A DNA stretch of 64,000 nucleotides from Sphingobacteriaceae bacterium (GCA_903642215.1 CAHJWG010000009.1:124001-188000); one strand, 5' to 3'. Positions 1 to 9,587 are shown, numbered from the stretch's first letter. Translations and numbers: made by a program. Notes: generated by a model from the letters alone, not told the origin.

Positions 1-2
1 AA

Positions 3-395
3 AAAATAGTTGATAAAAACAGCAGGATGAAAAAACTCGAAGATGCTATGCAATTAAATATTGAAGTTGGCTTACAAAAAAGGTTTATCCCGTATATCCA
101 ACTGCATGAATTTGAAGCATTATTGTTTAGTGAAATAGAAGTGTTTGATAGAAGTTTTGAAGAATATGAATTTATAAGTTACGATTATCTGGTAGAAACA
201 ATCAGTAAAAATAGTAATCCGGAAATGATTAATAATGGTAATGAAACAGCACCATCAAAAAGGTTAGAAAAAATAATTAAAGGATACGACAAGGTTGCTT
301 TTGGTTCTTTACTGGCACATGATATTGGTTTGGAAAAGATAAGAAGTAAGTGTCCGCGTTTTAATAATTGGATTACAAGATTAGAAAGTATTTAG
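3..395 (+). CDS. DUF4276 family protein, C-terminal part (cut by window edge)
   Basis: The reading frame is open from base 3, so the gene begins before the window; the internal ATG at 27 is probably not the start. The visible part carries conserved DUF4276 stretches: FIPYIQLHEFEALLFSE, then ETAPSKRLEK and the final CPRFNNWITRLE. DUF4276 proteins have a Toprim-like fold by family knowledge and often sit next to an AAA-type ATPase in defence-rich regions. Any such partner would lie to the left, outside the window. The coding sequence is AT-rich compared with the efflux genes that follow, which fits a transferred gene. Family assignment is from motif recognition; function is unknown. Confidence 0.75.
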   Translation, partial: KIVDKNSRMKKLEDAMQLNIEVGLQKRFIPYIQLHEFEALLFSEIEVFDRSFEEYEFISYDYLVETISKNSNPEMINNGNETAPSKRLEKIIKGYDKVAFGSLLAHDIGLEKIRSKCPRFNNWITRLESI

Positions 396-452
396 AACAA
401 TTTAATAATCCCAAAATCAAACAAAACTTTAACTCAAGTAAATCCAAAATCC

Positions 453-812
453 ATGATCAAAGTTGCTCTCCACGAAGTAAAGTTTTTTGCTTATCACGGA
501 TATTATCCGGAAGAACAAATTCTGGGAAATTATTTTACGGTTGATTTGGAAGTGGATTATAACAGCAAGCAAGCTGCTAATGATGACCTTGCTCAAACGG
601 TAAATTATGAAATGCTCTACTTGATTCTGGCAGATGAAATGAAAAAGCCGCGCAAATTACTCGAAACTTTAGTGCAGGAAATGATTGCTAAAATCCGTTC
701 CGAATTTCCGTTTCTGGAAACGATAAAAGTAGGAGTCAAAAAAATGAATCCGCCTTTGCCCGGTGAAGTTAAATGTGCTTATGTTGAAATAACCGATGTA
801 AAAGAAGCGTGA
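453..812 (+). CDS. folB: dihydroneopterin aldolase
   Basis: This 119-residue protein has the usual length and motifs of FolB, which converts 7,8-dihydroneopterin to 6-hydroxymethyl-7,8-dihydropterin and glycolaldehyde in folate synthesis. The N-terminal stretch FFAYHGYYPEEQ carries the conserved Glu region. The C-terminal VKKMNPPLPGEV matches the family's K-x-NPP-x-PG signature with the catalytic lysine. The ATG at 453 follows a 57-base spacer after the DUF4276 gene. No other folate gene is nearby, so it appears to be a stand-alone gene. Its last codons (VKEA) spell a partial copy of the dispersed motif, probably by chance of the KEA coding. Confidence 0.93.
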   Translation: MIKVALHEVKFFAYHGYYPEEQILGNYFTVDLEVDYNSKQAANDDLAQTVNYEMLYLILADEMKKPRKLLETLVQEMIAKIRSEFPFLETIKVGVKKMNPPLPGEVKCAYVEITDVKEA

Positions 813-853
813 ATGATTGCCAGCTATTGCAAAAGTGTTCCGATTTTTTATCC

Positions 854-870
854 GTAAAAACAGCATCAGC
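854..870 (+). repeat. dispersed motif, AACAGCATCA sub-type
   Basis: GTAAAAACAGCATCAGC lies between folB and the efflux operon and points toward the efflux genes. It resembles the variant copies near 25191 and 26978 in having AACAGCAT instead of GAAGCAT. Confidence 0.45.
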
Positions 871-965
871 AATTACATTATTAGTAATCTTTTATAAAGG
901 TATTTGTAAAAATCGAATTACAAACTTCTTCACAATGCTAAAATTTCAACAAAAATATAAAATGT

Positions 966-983
966 GTTAATCAAATGATTAAC
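966..983. promoter_or_regulatory. perfect dyad upstream of RND efflux operon (candidate operator)
   Basis: GTTAATCA-AA-TGATTAAC is a perfect 8-base inverted repeat with a 2-base spacer, 53 bases before the ATG at 1037. A T-rich stretch and a promoter-like TACTTTG (one base short of the Bacteroidota TAnnTTTG box) follow at about 1000-1008. Such symmetry and position fit an operator for a dimeric repressor of the efflux genes. No regulator gene is adjacent. Confidence 0.45.
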
Positions 984-1036
984 TTTTTTAAAACATATAC
1001 TTTACTTTGTGTTTAATAAACAATACCAAAATTGTT

Positions 1037-2389
1037 ATGCGTTTTAAATCCGGTACTCTGTACGCAATCATATCTTTTATTTTTTGCTGCCCAGCTTTTT
1101 TAATGGCACAAGCTTCACGGGATTCGCTTCCGCCTGTTGTTTCCCTGCAAGAATGTATTCGTTATGCTTTAAAAAATCAACCGGCTTTAAAACAAGCGGT
1201 AATTGATCAGGACATTAACGAACGAAATATCGGGGTTGCATTGGCCGGATGGCTTCCGCAAATTTCAGCAACGGGTAATTATCAGCACTATTTTCAGTTA
1301 GCTTCTTCACCAATTTTTAACAGTACAACCGGGGAAACAGTTGTTACACAGTTAGGTATCAAAAATACCTCTACGCTTGGTTTGGGTGCCACACAGACAA
1401 TTTATAATAATGATGTTTTGCTGGCATCGCGCGCTGCCAAATTTTCCCGACAGTTTTATAGGGAAAATACGGAAAGCAGCCAGATTAATCTTGTTTCTGA
1501 TGTAAGCAAAGCCTTTTACAACTTGTTGCTTTCGCAAAAACAACTTCAAATTATCGATGAAAATATTGTGCGGTTACGGCTTGCCTTAAAAGATGCTTAT
1601 CAGCAGTATCAGGCTGGCGTGGTTGATAAAATTGATTATAAACAAGCAACTATTTCTTTAAATAACGAATTATCGGCACATAAACAAACACAGGAAGCCA
1701 TTAAAGCAAATGTGGCTATTTTAAAAGAACTGATGGGAAATGCAGATAACCGCATTATAAACCCGGTTTATGATAGTGTGGCTTTAGTAAGAGAAATAGC
1801 GGTTGATACCAACGTGGTTGCCAATCCTGCAAACCGGGTTGAATATCAGTTACTGGAATCTACGCGGTCTTTGCAAAATCTCAATATAAGCTATTACCGG
1901 TATGGTTATCTTCCAACGGTTTCAGCTTTTGGTAACTATAATTTATCTTATTTAAACAATCAATTAGGTAATCTCTATAATCAATCGTACCCAAATTCTT
2001 ATGCCGGATTAAGTGTTTCTATTCCTATTTTCCAGGGAACCAGAAGGCTGCAAAATTTAAGAAAAGCTAAATTACAGGTTGAACGTGCAGATTTGGATTT
2101 AGTGAACAGTAGAAATACAATCAGCACGGAGGTTACGCAAGCCCTGGCTAATTATAAAAGTAATTATACGGAGTTGATTACCCAAAATGCAAACGTTAGC
2201 CTGGCAAACGAAGTTTATAACGTTGTTTTCCTACAATACCGGGAAGGTATCAAAACCTATCTGGATGTAATTGTGGCACAATCAGACCTCCGCACTTCAC
2301 AGTTAAATTATAACAATGCTTTGTTTACGGTACTTTCCAGTAAGGTTGATTTGCAAAGGGCATTGGGCACGCTTCCGGTAAATTATTAA
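1037..2389 (+). CDS. TolC-family outer-membrane efflux channel
   Basis: This is the outer-membrane exit channel of a tripartite efflux pump. The ATG at 1037 is preferred over the in-frame GTG at 1007 because it begins a clean signal peptide (MRFKSGTLYAIISFIFCC...AFLMAQ). The mature protein has the two-fold repeat of the OEP family: LQECIRYALKNQPALKQA near the N-terminus, and VVFLQYREGIKTYLDVIVAQSDL with a final VDLQRALG in the second half. At about 450 residues it has typical length. The adaptor gene starts 15 bases downstream, so the three genes from 1037 to 6741 form one operon. Substrate cannot be read from the sequence. Confidence 0.92.
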   Translation: MRFKSGTLYAIISFIFCCPAFLMAQASRDSLPPVVSLQECIRYALKNQPALKQAVIDQDINERNIGVALAGWLPQISATGNYQHYFQLASSPIFNSTTGETVVTQLGIKNTSTLGLGATQTIYNNDVLLASRAAKFSRQFYRENTESSQINLVSDVSKAFYNLLLSQKQLQIIDENIVRLRLALKDAYQQYQAGVVDKIDYKQATISLNNELSAHKQTQEAIKANVAILKELMGNADNRIINPVYDSVALVREIAVDTNVVANPANRVEYQLLESTRSLQNLNISYYRYGYLPTVSAFGNYNLSYLNNQLGNLYNQSYPNSYAGLSVSIPIFQGTRRLQNLRKAKLQVERADLDLVNSRNTISTEVTQALANYKSNYTELITQNANVSLANEVYNVVFLQYREGIKTYLDVIVAQSDLRTSQLNYNNALFTVLSSKVDLQRALGTLPVNY

Positions 2390-2404
2390 ACAGATACACA
2401 CATC

Positions 2405-3538
2405 ATGAAAAATAAATATATACCTTTTATTCTTTTAATAGGTTCTGCAAGCTGGATGTCTTGTTCCAAATCGCAAAAAAAGAATACTGCCGTTCCTGCA
2501 ACGCCTGTAGTTGTGCAAGCTGCCGAAAAAACAGATGCTACTTATTATGATCAGTTTGCCGGATCTGTTGTGGCTTTAAACAGTGTTGAGCTGCGTGCCC
2601 AGGTTACCGGTTTTATCACCGGAATTTATTTTAAGGAAGGAGAAGTGGTACCGAAAGGGAAAATTTTATATGAAATAGACCGCCGCTTATACGAAGCTAC
2701 TTATCAGCAAGCGCAGGCAAATTTATTAAGCGCGCAGGCCAGTTATAACCGGGCTCAAAAAGATGCAGACCGATATACTCAGCTCATTCAGCAGGATGCC
2801 GTTGCCCGCCAGATTTTAGATAACGCCATTGCTACGTTGGAAACCAGCAGAAGCCAGGTAGCAGCAGCTGTTGCAGCTGTTAAATCTGCCAAAGCAAATT
2901 TGAGTTATTCTATCATCAAAGCTCCTTTTACCGGCCGGATTGGTATTTCGCAGGTAAAATTAGGTGCACAGATTGCACCAGGCACAACTTTGCTTAACAC
3001 GATTTCATCAGAAAACCCGATAGCGGTTGATTTTGTGGTAGATGAAGGAAGCATCACCCGGTTTGTAAAACTGCAGAATAAAGTTGTTAAACAGGATTCT
3101 ACTTTTAAAGTAGTATTGCCCGACGGAACAAATTATAACAAACCCGGACAGATATCGGTTATTGACCGCGGTGTGGACAATCAAACCGGAACCATTAAAG
3201 TAAGGATCAAATTCCCGAACCCTAAAAACCAATTGATCGATGGCATGAGCTGCGTATTGAATGTATTAAATCAGGCATCCGGAAATCAAGTCGTTATTCC
3301 TTACAAAGCCGTGGTAGAGCAAATGGGCGAATACTTCGTTTATATGGCAAAAGATACGATTGCTAAGCAAATCAAGGTAAAGATCGGGCCTAAAGTGGCC
3401 AATAATGTTGTTGTTTTTCAAGGCGTAAAAGAAGGTGATAAAATTATCACAGAGGGTTTGAACCGGCTTCGCGACGGCGGCCATATTACATTAGGTGCAC
3501 CAAAACCAGCACCGCAAGGACAACAAACAGGTAAATAA
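2405..3538 (+). CDS. RND efflux periplasmic adaptor (AcrA/MexA-like lipoprotein)
   Basis: The membrane-fusion protein of the pump links the inner-membrane RND transporter to the TolC channel. The N-terminus is a lipoprotein signal with Cys20 (ASWMSC), so the protein should be anchored in a membrane facing the periplasm. Following domains are in the expected order: a barrel-sandwich hybrid strand (VELRAQVTGFITGIYFKEGEVVPKG), a coiled-coil hairpin (about residues 100-170), the returning lipoyl half (IIKAPFTGRIGISQVKLG), then beta-barrel and membrane-proximal domains ending LNRLRDGG. Its 377 residues match AcrA-type proteins. It lies 15 bases after the tolC-like gene and 26 bases before the transporter gene. 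Confidence 0.93.
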   Translation: MKNKYIPFILLIGSASWMSCSKSQKKNTAVPATPVVVQAAEKTDATYYDQFAGSVVALNSVELRAQVTGFITGIYFKEGEVVPKGKILYEIDRRLYEATYQQAQANLLSAQASYNRAQKDADRYTQLIQQDAVARQILDNAIATLETSRSQVAAAVAAVKSAKANLSYSIIKAPFTGRIGISQVKLGAQIAPGTTLLNTISSENPIAVDFVVDEGSITRFVKLQNKVVKQDSTFKVVLPDGTNYNKPGQISVIDRGVDNQTGTIKVRIKFPNPKNQLIDGMSCVLNVLNQASGNQVVIPYKAVVEQMGEYFVYMAKDTIAKQIKVKIGPKVANNVVVFQGVKEGDKIITEGLNRLRDGGHITLGAPKPAPQGQQTGK

Positions 3539-3564
3539 TTTTTTAGACACAGGAAGCATCAATT

Positions 3565-6500
3565 ATGATTGCAGAAACTTTTATACGCAGGCCGGTTACC
3601 GCTATCGTTATTTCATTGGTAATCGTTATTGTTGGATTACTGGCCATGAGTTCTTTATCCATCGGCCAGTATCCGGAAATTACGCCGCCGACGGCACAAA
3701 TTACAGCTACTTATACAGGTGCTGATGCGCAAACAGTTGAACAAACCGTAGCCACACCGATAGAAGTACAGGTTAACGGTACGCCGGGTATGACTTATCT
3801 AACCAGTAATAGTACCAGCAACGGGCAAATGACTATGACTGCGAATTTTGAGGTAGGTACAGATATTAATATTGCCACCTTGGATGTGCAAAACCGAGTT
3901 AGTATAGCCCAGCCCACCTTACCGCAGGAGGTACAACGTATAGGTGTAACCGTTAGAAAAAGAAACCCGAGCATCCTGATGCTGGTTGCTTTATACTCGC
4001 CAAAAGGAACACACAACGTTACTTTTTTGGATAACTACACCAACGTTTTCATCAAAGATGCGTTAGGACGAACCAAAGGTGTAGGTGATATTTTTACCCG
4101 TGCCGATGATTTTAGTATGCGCGTTTGGCTAAAACCGGATAAACTTGCCCAGCTTGGTATTACGGCTGCTCAAGTAACTTCGGCTTTGCAGGAACAAAAC
4201 GTGCAGGTTGCCGCCGGAACGGTAGGTGCGCCGCCTCAAAAAACTTCTCAGGTATTTGAGTACACCGTATTTGTAAAAGGCAGGTTGGTTAAGCCGGAAG
4301 AATTTGGTAAGGTGATTGTTAAAACTGACCCTGCAACCGGCTCTATTGTTTATTTAAAAGATGTTGCCAGGATAGAACTCGGTAAATTTAATTATACCGG
4401 TAACTCGTTTGTAGATGGTAAACGTGCTTCTTATCTGCTGGTTTATCAGGCTCCGGGCAGCAACGCACTATCTACAGCCGAAGGTGTTTACACAATGATG
4501 GAAGAGCTTAAAAAGCAGTTTCCTGCAGATGTAGATTATGTAGTTCCTTTTGAATCCGTTTCTGTGGTACAGGTTTCCGTCCACGAAGTGGTGCAAACAT
4601 TGCTTATCGCGCTGCTTCTGGTAATCATTGTGGTATATCTTTTCCTGCAAACCTGGCGTGCAACTTTAATCCCGGTGCTGGCTATTCCGGTTTCAATCAT
4701 CGGTACGTTTGTGTTTTTCATCCCGTTAGGTTTCACTATCAACACTTTAACTTTGTTTGGTTTTGTGTTGGCTATCGGTATTGTGGTGGATGATGCGATT
4801 GTAGTGGTGGAAGCGGTACAGCATTATATGGATGAGGAAGGGATGTCGCCGGCAGATGCTACCACACATGCCATGCAAGATATCTCGGCTCCGGTAATTG
4901 CTATTGCGCTGATTTTGGCAGCAGTTTTCGTTCCGGTAGGTTTTATTCCGGGGATTGTAGGCCGGTTATACCAGCAATTTGCGATCACGATTGCAATTTC
5001 TGTACTGATTTCTGCTTTTGTGGCTTTGTCTTTAACACCTGCTTTGTGTACCTTAATTTTACGTCCTTCAGAAAAAGACAAAAAGAAATCGTCCTGGCTG
5101 GATAAGTTTTTTGACAAGTTTAACGGCTGGTTTGGCCGTATTACCGATCGTTACCAAAAAGGTGTTGATAAAGGTATCAATCATGCAAAAATTGTAGTAA
5201 TTATCCTTGTTTGTATTGTGGCTGGGGCTTTATTACTGTTTAAAAACAAGCCTTCCGGTTTTATTCCTACAGAAGATGAAGGCCGGTTGTATATTACCTT
5301 TGATTTACCGGAAGCATCATCTACTGTTAGAACGGTTAATGTTTTAAAACGAATGATGAGTATCCTGGATAGTGTGCCGGGTGTTGGCCATTATGCAGCT
5401 TTAGGTGGTTTAAACGTGGTAACTTTTGCTAATAAATCTAACAGCGGTACTATTTTTTGCTCCTTAAAACCCTGGGACGAGCGTAAAGATAAATCGCAGC
5501 AGTTACAAGCTTTGGTAGGTACTTTACAGCAAAAATTATCGGTGATAAAAGAAGCAAATGTCGTGGTAATTCCGCCGCCGGCCATTCCGGGTTTAGGTAA
5601 TACTGCCGGTTTTTCTTTTATTATTGAACAAAAAGAACCTAATGCTGATGTCAAAACTTTTGAAGGTGTAATCCAGAACTTTGTTGCAGAAGCTAACAAG
5701 CGGCCCGAAATTTCTAAAGCTTTTACCTTTTTTACTGCCCGTACGCCAAGTTACCAGTTAGAGGTTGATCGTGAAAAAGCAAAGAAATTAGGTGTTTTAG
5801 TTTCTGATGTGTTTAACGCTTTGCAAACATATCTGGGAAGTACTTATGTAAACGATTTCACGATTTACGGCCGAAATTTCCGGGTACTGGAACAAGCTGA
5901 TTCTTCTTATCGAACAGATATAAAAAATTTAGGGCAGTTTTTTGTACGCAATCAGGCCGGAACGATGGTTCCGCTAAGTACACTTACTTCCTATAAAGTA
6001 ATAGAAAGCGCGCCTTTAATCTCCCATTACAACTTGTTCCGTTCATCCGAAGTTGATGGTAGCCCGGCTGTTGGTTACAGTAGCGGTGATGCTTTAACAG
6101 CCTTAAAAGAAGTAGCCGCAAAAACTTTGCCGCAAGGTTATGGCTACGAGTTTTCCGGATTGAGCAGGGAAGAGCTGGCATCGGGTTCCAAAACCATTTA
6201 TATTTTTGGCTTGTCCATCATGTTCGTGTTCCTGTTCCTGGCGGCATTATACGAAAGCTGGTCGGTTCCGTTCTCAGTATTGCTGGCCGTACCGATTGGT
6301 GCATTCGGTGCAATTTTGTTCCTCACTTTTGTTCCGCATATTGATAACAACGTTTATGCGCAGATCGGTTTGATTACACTAATCGGCCTGGCTGCTAAAA
6401 ATGCAATTTTGATTGTTGAGTTTGCCAAGGAAAGGGTAGATAAAGGGATGGACTTGGAGGAATCAACACTGGAAGCGGTTAAGCTTCGTTTACGGCCAAT

Positions 6501-6741
6501 TATTATGACGTCGCTGGCTTTTATCCTGGGCGTATTGCCGCTTGTTTTTGCATCCGGTGCGGGCGCACAATCCCGGCAAACTATCGGTTTTACGGTTTTA
6601 GGCGGGATGCTTGCCGCCACCTTGATCGGTATTTTTATTGTGCCGGTGCTTTATGTAATCATCACTAAATTTGCTTACGGCAAGAAAAAGCTGGAAGAAA
6701 TGAAAGCAAACTACAAGCCGGAAGAAAATTCTAAACAGTAA
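3565..6741 (+). CDS. RND multidrug efflux transporter, AcrB/MexB-like (HAE1 family)
   Basis: This 1058-residue proton-driven exporter is the inner-membrane engine of the pump. It begins with the family N-terminus (FIRRPVTAIVISLVIVIVG and GQYPEITPP). The paired aspartates of the proton relay are at about residues 409-410 in GIVVDDAIVVVE, and the relay lysine is in GLAAKNAILIVEFA in the second half. Two large periplasmic loops separate the two sets of transmembrane helices, as in AcrB. The gene closes the operon; an inverted-repeat hairpin lies about 20 bases after its stop. At 5541-5560 the coding strand contains an exact dispersed-motif core encoding IKEA. Drug specificity is not deducible. 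Confidence 0.96.
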   Translation: MIAETFIRRPVTAIVISLVIVIVGLLAMSSLSIGQYPEITPPTAQITATYTGADAQTVEQTVATPIEVQVNGTPGMTYLTSNSTSNGQMTMTANFEVGTDINIATLDVQNRVSIAQPTLPQEVQRIGVTVRKRNPSILMLVALYSPKGTHNVTFLDNYTNVFIKDALGRTKGVGDIFTRADDFSMRVWLKPDKLAQLGITAAQVTSALQEQNVQVAAGTVGAPPQKTSQVFEYTVFVKGRLVKPEEFGKVIVKTDPATGSIVYLKDVARIELGKFNYTGNSFVDGKRASYLLVYQAPGSNALSTAEGVYTMMEELKKQFPADVDYVVPFESVSVVQVSVHEVVQTLLIALLLVIIVVYLFLQTWRATLIPVLAIPVSIIGTFVFFIPLGFTINTLTLFGFVLAIGIVVDDAIVVVEAVQHYMDEEGMSPADATTHAMQDISAPVIAIALILAAVFVPVGFIPGIVGRLYQQFAITIAISVLISAFVALSLTPALCTLILRPSEKDKKKSSWLDKFFDKFNGWFGRITDRYQKGVDKGINHAKIVVIILVCIVAGALLLFKNKPSGFIPTEDEGRLYITFDLPEASSTVRTVNVLKRMMSILDSVPGVGHYAALGGLNVVTFANKSNSGTIFCSLKPWDERKDKSQQLQALVGTLQQKLSVIKEANVVVIPPPAIPGLGNTAGFSFIIEQKEPNADVKTFEGVIQNFVAEANKRPEISKAFTFFTARTPSYQLEVDREKAKKLGVLVSDVFNALQTYLGSTYVNDFTIYGRNFRVLEQADSSYRTDIKNLGQFFVRNQAGTMVPLSTLTSYKVIESAPLISHYNLFRSSEVDGSPAVGYSSGDALTALKEVAAKTLPQGYGYEFSGLSREELASGSKTIYIFGLSIMFVFLFLAALYESWSVPFSVLLAVPIGAFGAILFLTFVPHIDNNVYAQIGLITLIGLAAKNAILIVEFAKERVDKGMDLEESTLEAVKLRLRPIIMTSLAFILGVLPLVFASGAGAQSRQTIGFTVLGGMLAATLIGIFIVPVLYVIITKFAYGKKKLEEMKANYKPEENSKQ

Positions 6742-6761
6742 AACCTTTCCTCATTTTTAGG

Positions 6762-6799
6762 TGATAAAAGAAGTATCAGAATCGATGCTTCTTTTATCA
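6762..6799 (+). terminator. hairpin made of two facing copies of the dispersed motif
   Basis: The left arm (6762-6777) and right arm (6784-6799) pair over 16 positions with one G-U in RNA and a 6-base loop. Each arm contains the exact 11-base core (6763-6773 and 6788-6798 in opposite orientation). It sits 20 bases after the acrB-like stop and is followed by AT-rich DNA without a strong U-run, so it may terminate or protect the efflux transcript. Confidence 0.6.
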
Positions 6800-6893
6800 T
6801 ATAAATAATTTTATTTCTTATTAAATACTTGTTAAATTTAAACTGTCTGCATGGCTGTCAATTTTGCTACAGTTTCGGTTTTCCAATTATAAG

Positions 6894-9044
6894 ATGAGGT
6901 TTTTTAACATTTTTTTTTCTTGTTTTTTGGTGTTGCTGTTAACCAAAACTTACGGCCAATGCCCGGAGAATATCGGTTTTGAAAACGGCGATTTAAAAAA
7001 CTGGCAAAGCTATACCGGTTTAATTTCCCGTACGGGTGATATTAGTGTTTCTCCTACGGTTGCAATCCCGGGCAGGCAAACCATTATAAAATACCAAGCC
7101 AACCAGCTGGATCCGTACGGGAAATTCCCGATGACCTGCCCAAACGGAAGTTTATATTCTTTAAAATTAGGAAACGATGGTACCGGCGGACAGGCGGAGC
7201 GGGTGAGTTATACGTTTACCGTTCCTGCAAATCAAACCTATAGCATTATTTACAATTATGCGGTTGTGTTTCAAAACCCCGACCATGCAGATTATGAGCA
7301 GCCAAAATTTACAGCAAGGGTTTTTGATGTTACCTCAAACAAGTATGCTAATTGCGGTTCCTTTGAATTTGTAGCTTCCTCCGGTTTGCCCGGTTTTGAG
7401 CAATCCGTTTACGGGAACAGTGTGTTTTTTAAACCATGGGCACCTATCACCATCAACTTATCAGGTTATGCCGGGAAAACATTACGCCTGGAATTTACTA
7501 CAAATGACTGCACCCGCGGCGGCCATTTTGGATATGCTTATGTTGATGTAAATGAAAACTGCGCTTCGCCGATTACCGGAAACACCTATTGTGCCGGGAA
7601 CTCTTTTCTAAAAATGAGTGCTCCGGCAGGTTTCCAGGCTTATTACTGGTATAATGAGGATTTTTCTAAAGTGCTTGGTACCAGTAATACATTAACAATC
7701 ACACCCGCGCCGCCGGATCAAACACATTATGCGTTAAGAATTGTACCTTTTCCGGGTTTGGGCTGCGAGGATACTTTGTTTACCACGGTTATTGCTTCAC
7801 CGGATATTTTAACTTTAAAAGTGAAAGACTCGATAGCCGGCTGCGAATCCGGCATCAGTTTAAAAGAAAGCAGGCTTACCGAAGGCAGCAGTCCGAACCT
7901 AACTTATTCTTATTTTACCGATCCGGATGCCCAAAATTACGTGCCGGATCCGGAACAGGTTACCACCAGCGGGACTTATTATATACGGGCGGTAAATACT
8001 GCAGGCTGTTCGGATATTAAGCCGATACAGGTTAGCCTTAATAAAACGCCGGATATCCTGATCACCGATCCCGATCCGGTTTGTTTTCCGGATAAAGCGG
8101 ATCTCACCCAAACAAAAATTACTGCGGGCAGCAGTTCAACACTCACTTATTCTTACTGGAGAGATGAACAGGCAACGGTTCCTTTAAAGTTGCCGCAAGC
8201 CGTAGATTCTGCCGGAACTTATTATATCAAAGGCATCAACACAATTGGCTGTGCTGCAATTGTGCCGGTAAAAGTAGTAATCGGTATAAAACCCAAGCTG
8301 GTTATCACAAATCCTTCGGCCTGCATACAGCTTGACTTAACAGCGGCTGCCGTTACTTCGGGCAGCGATCCGGGTTTAACATTTTCCTACTGGCTTGATG
8401 CTGCTGCTACCAATGCTTTGGCTGCGCCGGATCATGTTGCAACCAGCGGAAAATACTATATCAAGGCTGCAAATCCGTCCGGCTGCTATACTGTTTCCTC
8501 CGTTTATGTCCAGGTTTTTGCCCTTCCGGTTTTTAAAGTTGTTAACCCACTGCCGGTTGTATTTCCGAGTAAGGTAGATTTAACAACAGCTATCAGCGGC
8601 AGCGATACGCTTACTTACAGTTATTGGAAAGATCAGGCAGCAACCGTACCGCTATCCAATCCAACTGCCTTAGAAACCGGTGGTACTTATTACATTAAAG
8701 CAGGTAACAAAGCTGGATGTACACTTATTTTACCAGTTACGGTGGTAGTTAATCCGCCGGCTATAGTTAAAATTATTGCACCAAATACGTTTACGCCCAA
8801 TGCCGACGGAACAAATGATTATTTCAAGTTTAGTTTTGAAGGAGCTTTGCAGATGAATTACCTGAAAATTTTTAACCGTTACGGACAAGAGATTTTTGAA
8901 ACGAAGCAGCTAACGGATTACTGGAACGGTACTTTTAACGGAAGTAAAGCCCCGGCAGGTACTTATTACTGGGTTTTGGAAGGAGCGGATACTTACCGAA
9001 AAGAACGGATTGTAAAATCCGGTTCGATTACCTTAATTCGTTAA
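6894..9044 (+). CDS. secreted multi-repeat protein with T9SS type B (gliding-motility-associated) C-terminal domain
   Basis: The ATG at 6894 starts a signal peptide (MRFFNIFFSCFLVLLLTKTYG); the earlier in-frame TTG at 6864 is less likely. The N-terminal third resembles a carbohydrate-binding or jelly-roll module. About four repeats of roughly 75-80 residues follow, each with a TYSYW-type strand, a (S/G)GTYYI(K/R)A strand and a following Gly-Cys, so Ig-like folds are likely. The last 85 residues (APNTFTPNADGTNDYFKF, IFNRYGQEIFE, APAGTYYWVLEG, KSGSITLIR) are the CHU_C/TIGR04131-type sorting domain. By family knowledge this directs export through the type IX secretion system. It is therefore a surface or secreted protein, probably adhesive; no catalytic motif was recognised. 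Confidence 0.9.
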   Translation: MRFFNIFFSCFLVLLLTKTYGQCPENIGFENGDLKNWQSYTGLISRTGDISVSPTVAIPGRQTIIKYQANQLDPYGKFPMTCPNGSLYSLKLGNDGTGGQAERVSYTFTVPANQTYSIIYNYAVVFQNPDHADYEQPKFTARVFDVTSNKYANCGSFEFVASSGLPGFEQSVYGNSVFFKPWAPITINLSGYAGKTLRLEFTTNDCTRGGHFGYAYVDVNENCASPITGNTYCAGNSFLKMSAPAGFQAYYWYNEDFSKVLGTSNTLTITPAPPDQTHYALRIVPFPGLGCEDTLFTTVIASPDILTLKVKDSIAGCESGISLKESRLTEGSSPNLTYSYFTDPDAQNYVPDPEQVTTSGTYYIRAVNTAGCSDIKPIQVSLNKTPDILITDPDPVCFPDKADLTQTKITAGSSSTLTYSYWRDEQATVPLKLPQAVDSAGTYYIKGINTIGCAAIVPVKVVIGIKPKLVITNPSACIQLDLTAAAVTSGSDPGLTFSYWLDAAATNALAAPDHVATSGKYYIKAANPSGCYTVSSVYVQVFALPVFKVVNPLPVVFPSKVDLTTAISGSDTLTYSYWKDQAATVPLSNPTALETGGTYYIKAGNKAGCTLILPVTVVVNPPAIVKIIAPNTFTPNADGTNDYFKFSFEGALQMNYLKIFNRYGQEIFETKQLTDYWNGTFNGSKAPAGTYYWVLEGADTYRKERIVKSGSITLIR

Positions 9045-9102
9045 GCGATTGCGCTAATTCAGATTGCCAATCTTCTGGTAACACATTTAATTCCCTTTTT
9101 GC

Positions 9103-9501
9103 CTATTGCAGCAAAGTTAGGCGTTCAATCTCCTTTTGTATTTCTGATAGTACATCCTTGTTTTGTATCACTTTTTTATTACCCACCTTTAGTGAAAAGA
9201 TAATAAAAACCTTACCACCATATTTTTCTTCAAAAGATTCAAAGTTAGCTTGCATTCTTTCGGAAGGTTTAATTTCGTGAGCTTTTGAATTTGCTCTCAC
9301 AATCCTAATTTGGATACCAAACCCTTTATTACCAACTTTTCCTATATAATCAATATCTGCTGTATGCTCTAAATCTGTATCAGAATCTTCAAAAACTATA
9401 TTAGGAAAATATTTTGCCAACACGTCATCAATTATAGATTTTTCAACTATATAAAACCTAATTTGGCTCTTGTCTTGGCACTCATAATCCTTAGTAAACA
9501 T
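9103..9501 (-). CDS. hypothetical protein with restriction-nuclease-like core
   Basis: I do not recognise this 132-residue protein with certainty. The stretch ADIDYIGKVGNKGFGIQIR places an Asp about 14 residues before a Q-x-R on a predicted strand. This resembles the D...(E/Q)xK core of PD-(D/E)XK nucleases, with Arg in place of the usual Lys. The C-terminus is a charged helix. The gene is AT-rich and next to another nuclease-like gene in the same direction (86-base gap), so the two may have arrived together. It is short for a restriction enzyme and may be a remnant of one. Coding status is supported by an intact frame and a sensible ATG at 9501. Confidence 0.6.
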   Translation of the reverse strand: MFTKDYECQDKSQIRFYIVEKSIIDDVLAKYFPNIVFEDSDTDLEHTADIDYIGKVGNKGFGIQIRIVRANSKAHEIKPSERMQANFESFEEKYGGKVFIIFSLKVGNKKVIQNKDVLSEIQKEIERLTLLQ

Positions 9502-9587
9502 AAGTCGAATTTTAACTTGTTTTCTTTATTTGTAAAAGTATAAAATAATATATTTTTTATTTTTACCAGAATCAAATGTCAAATACT

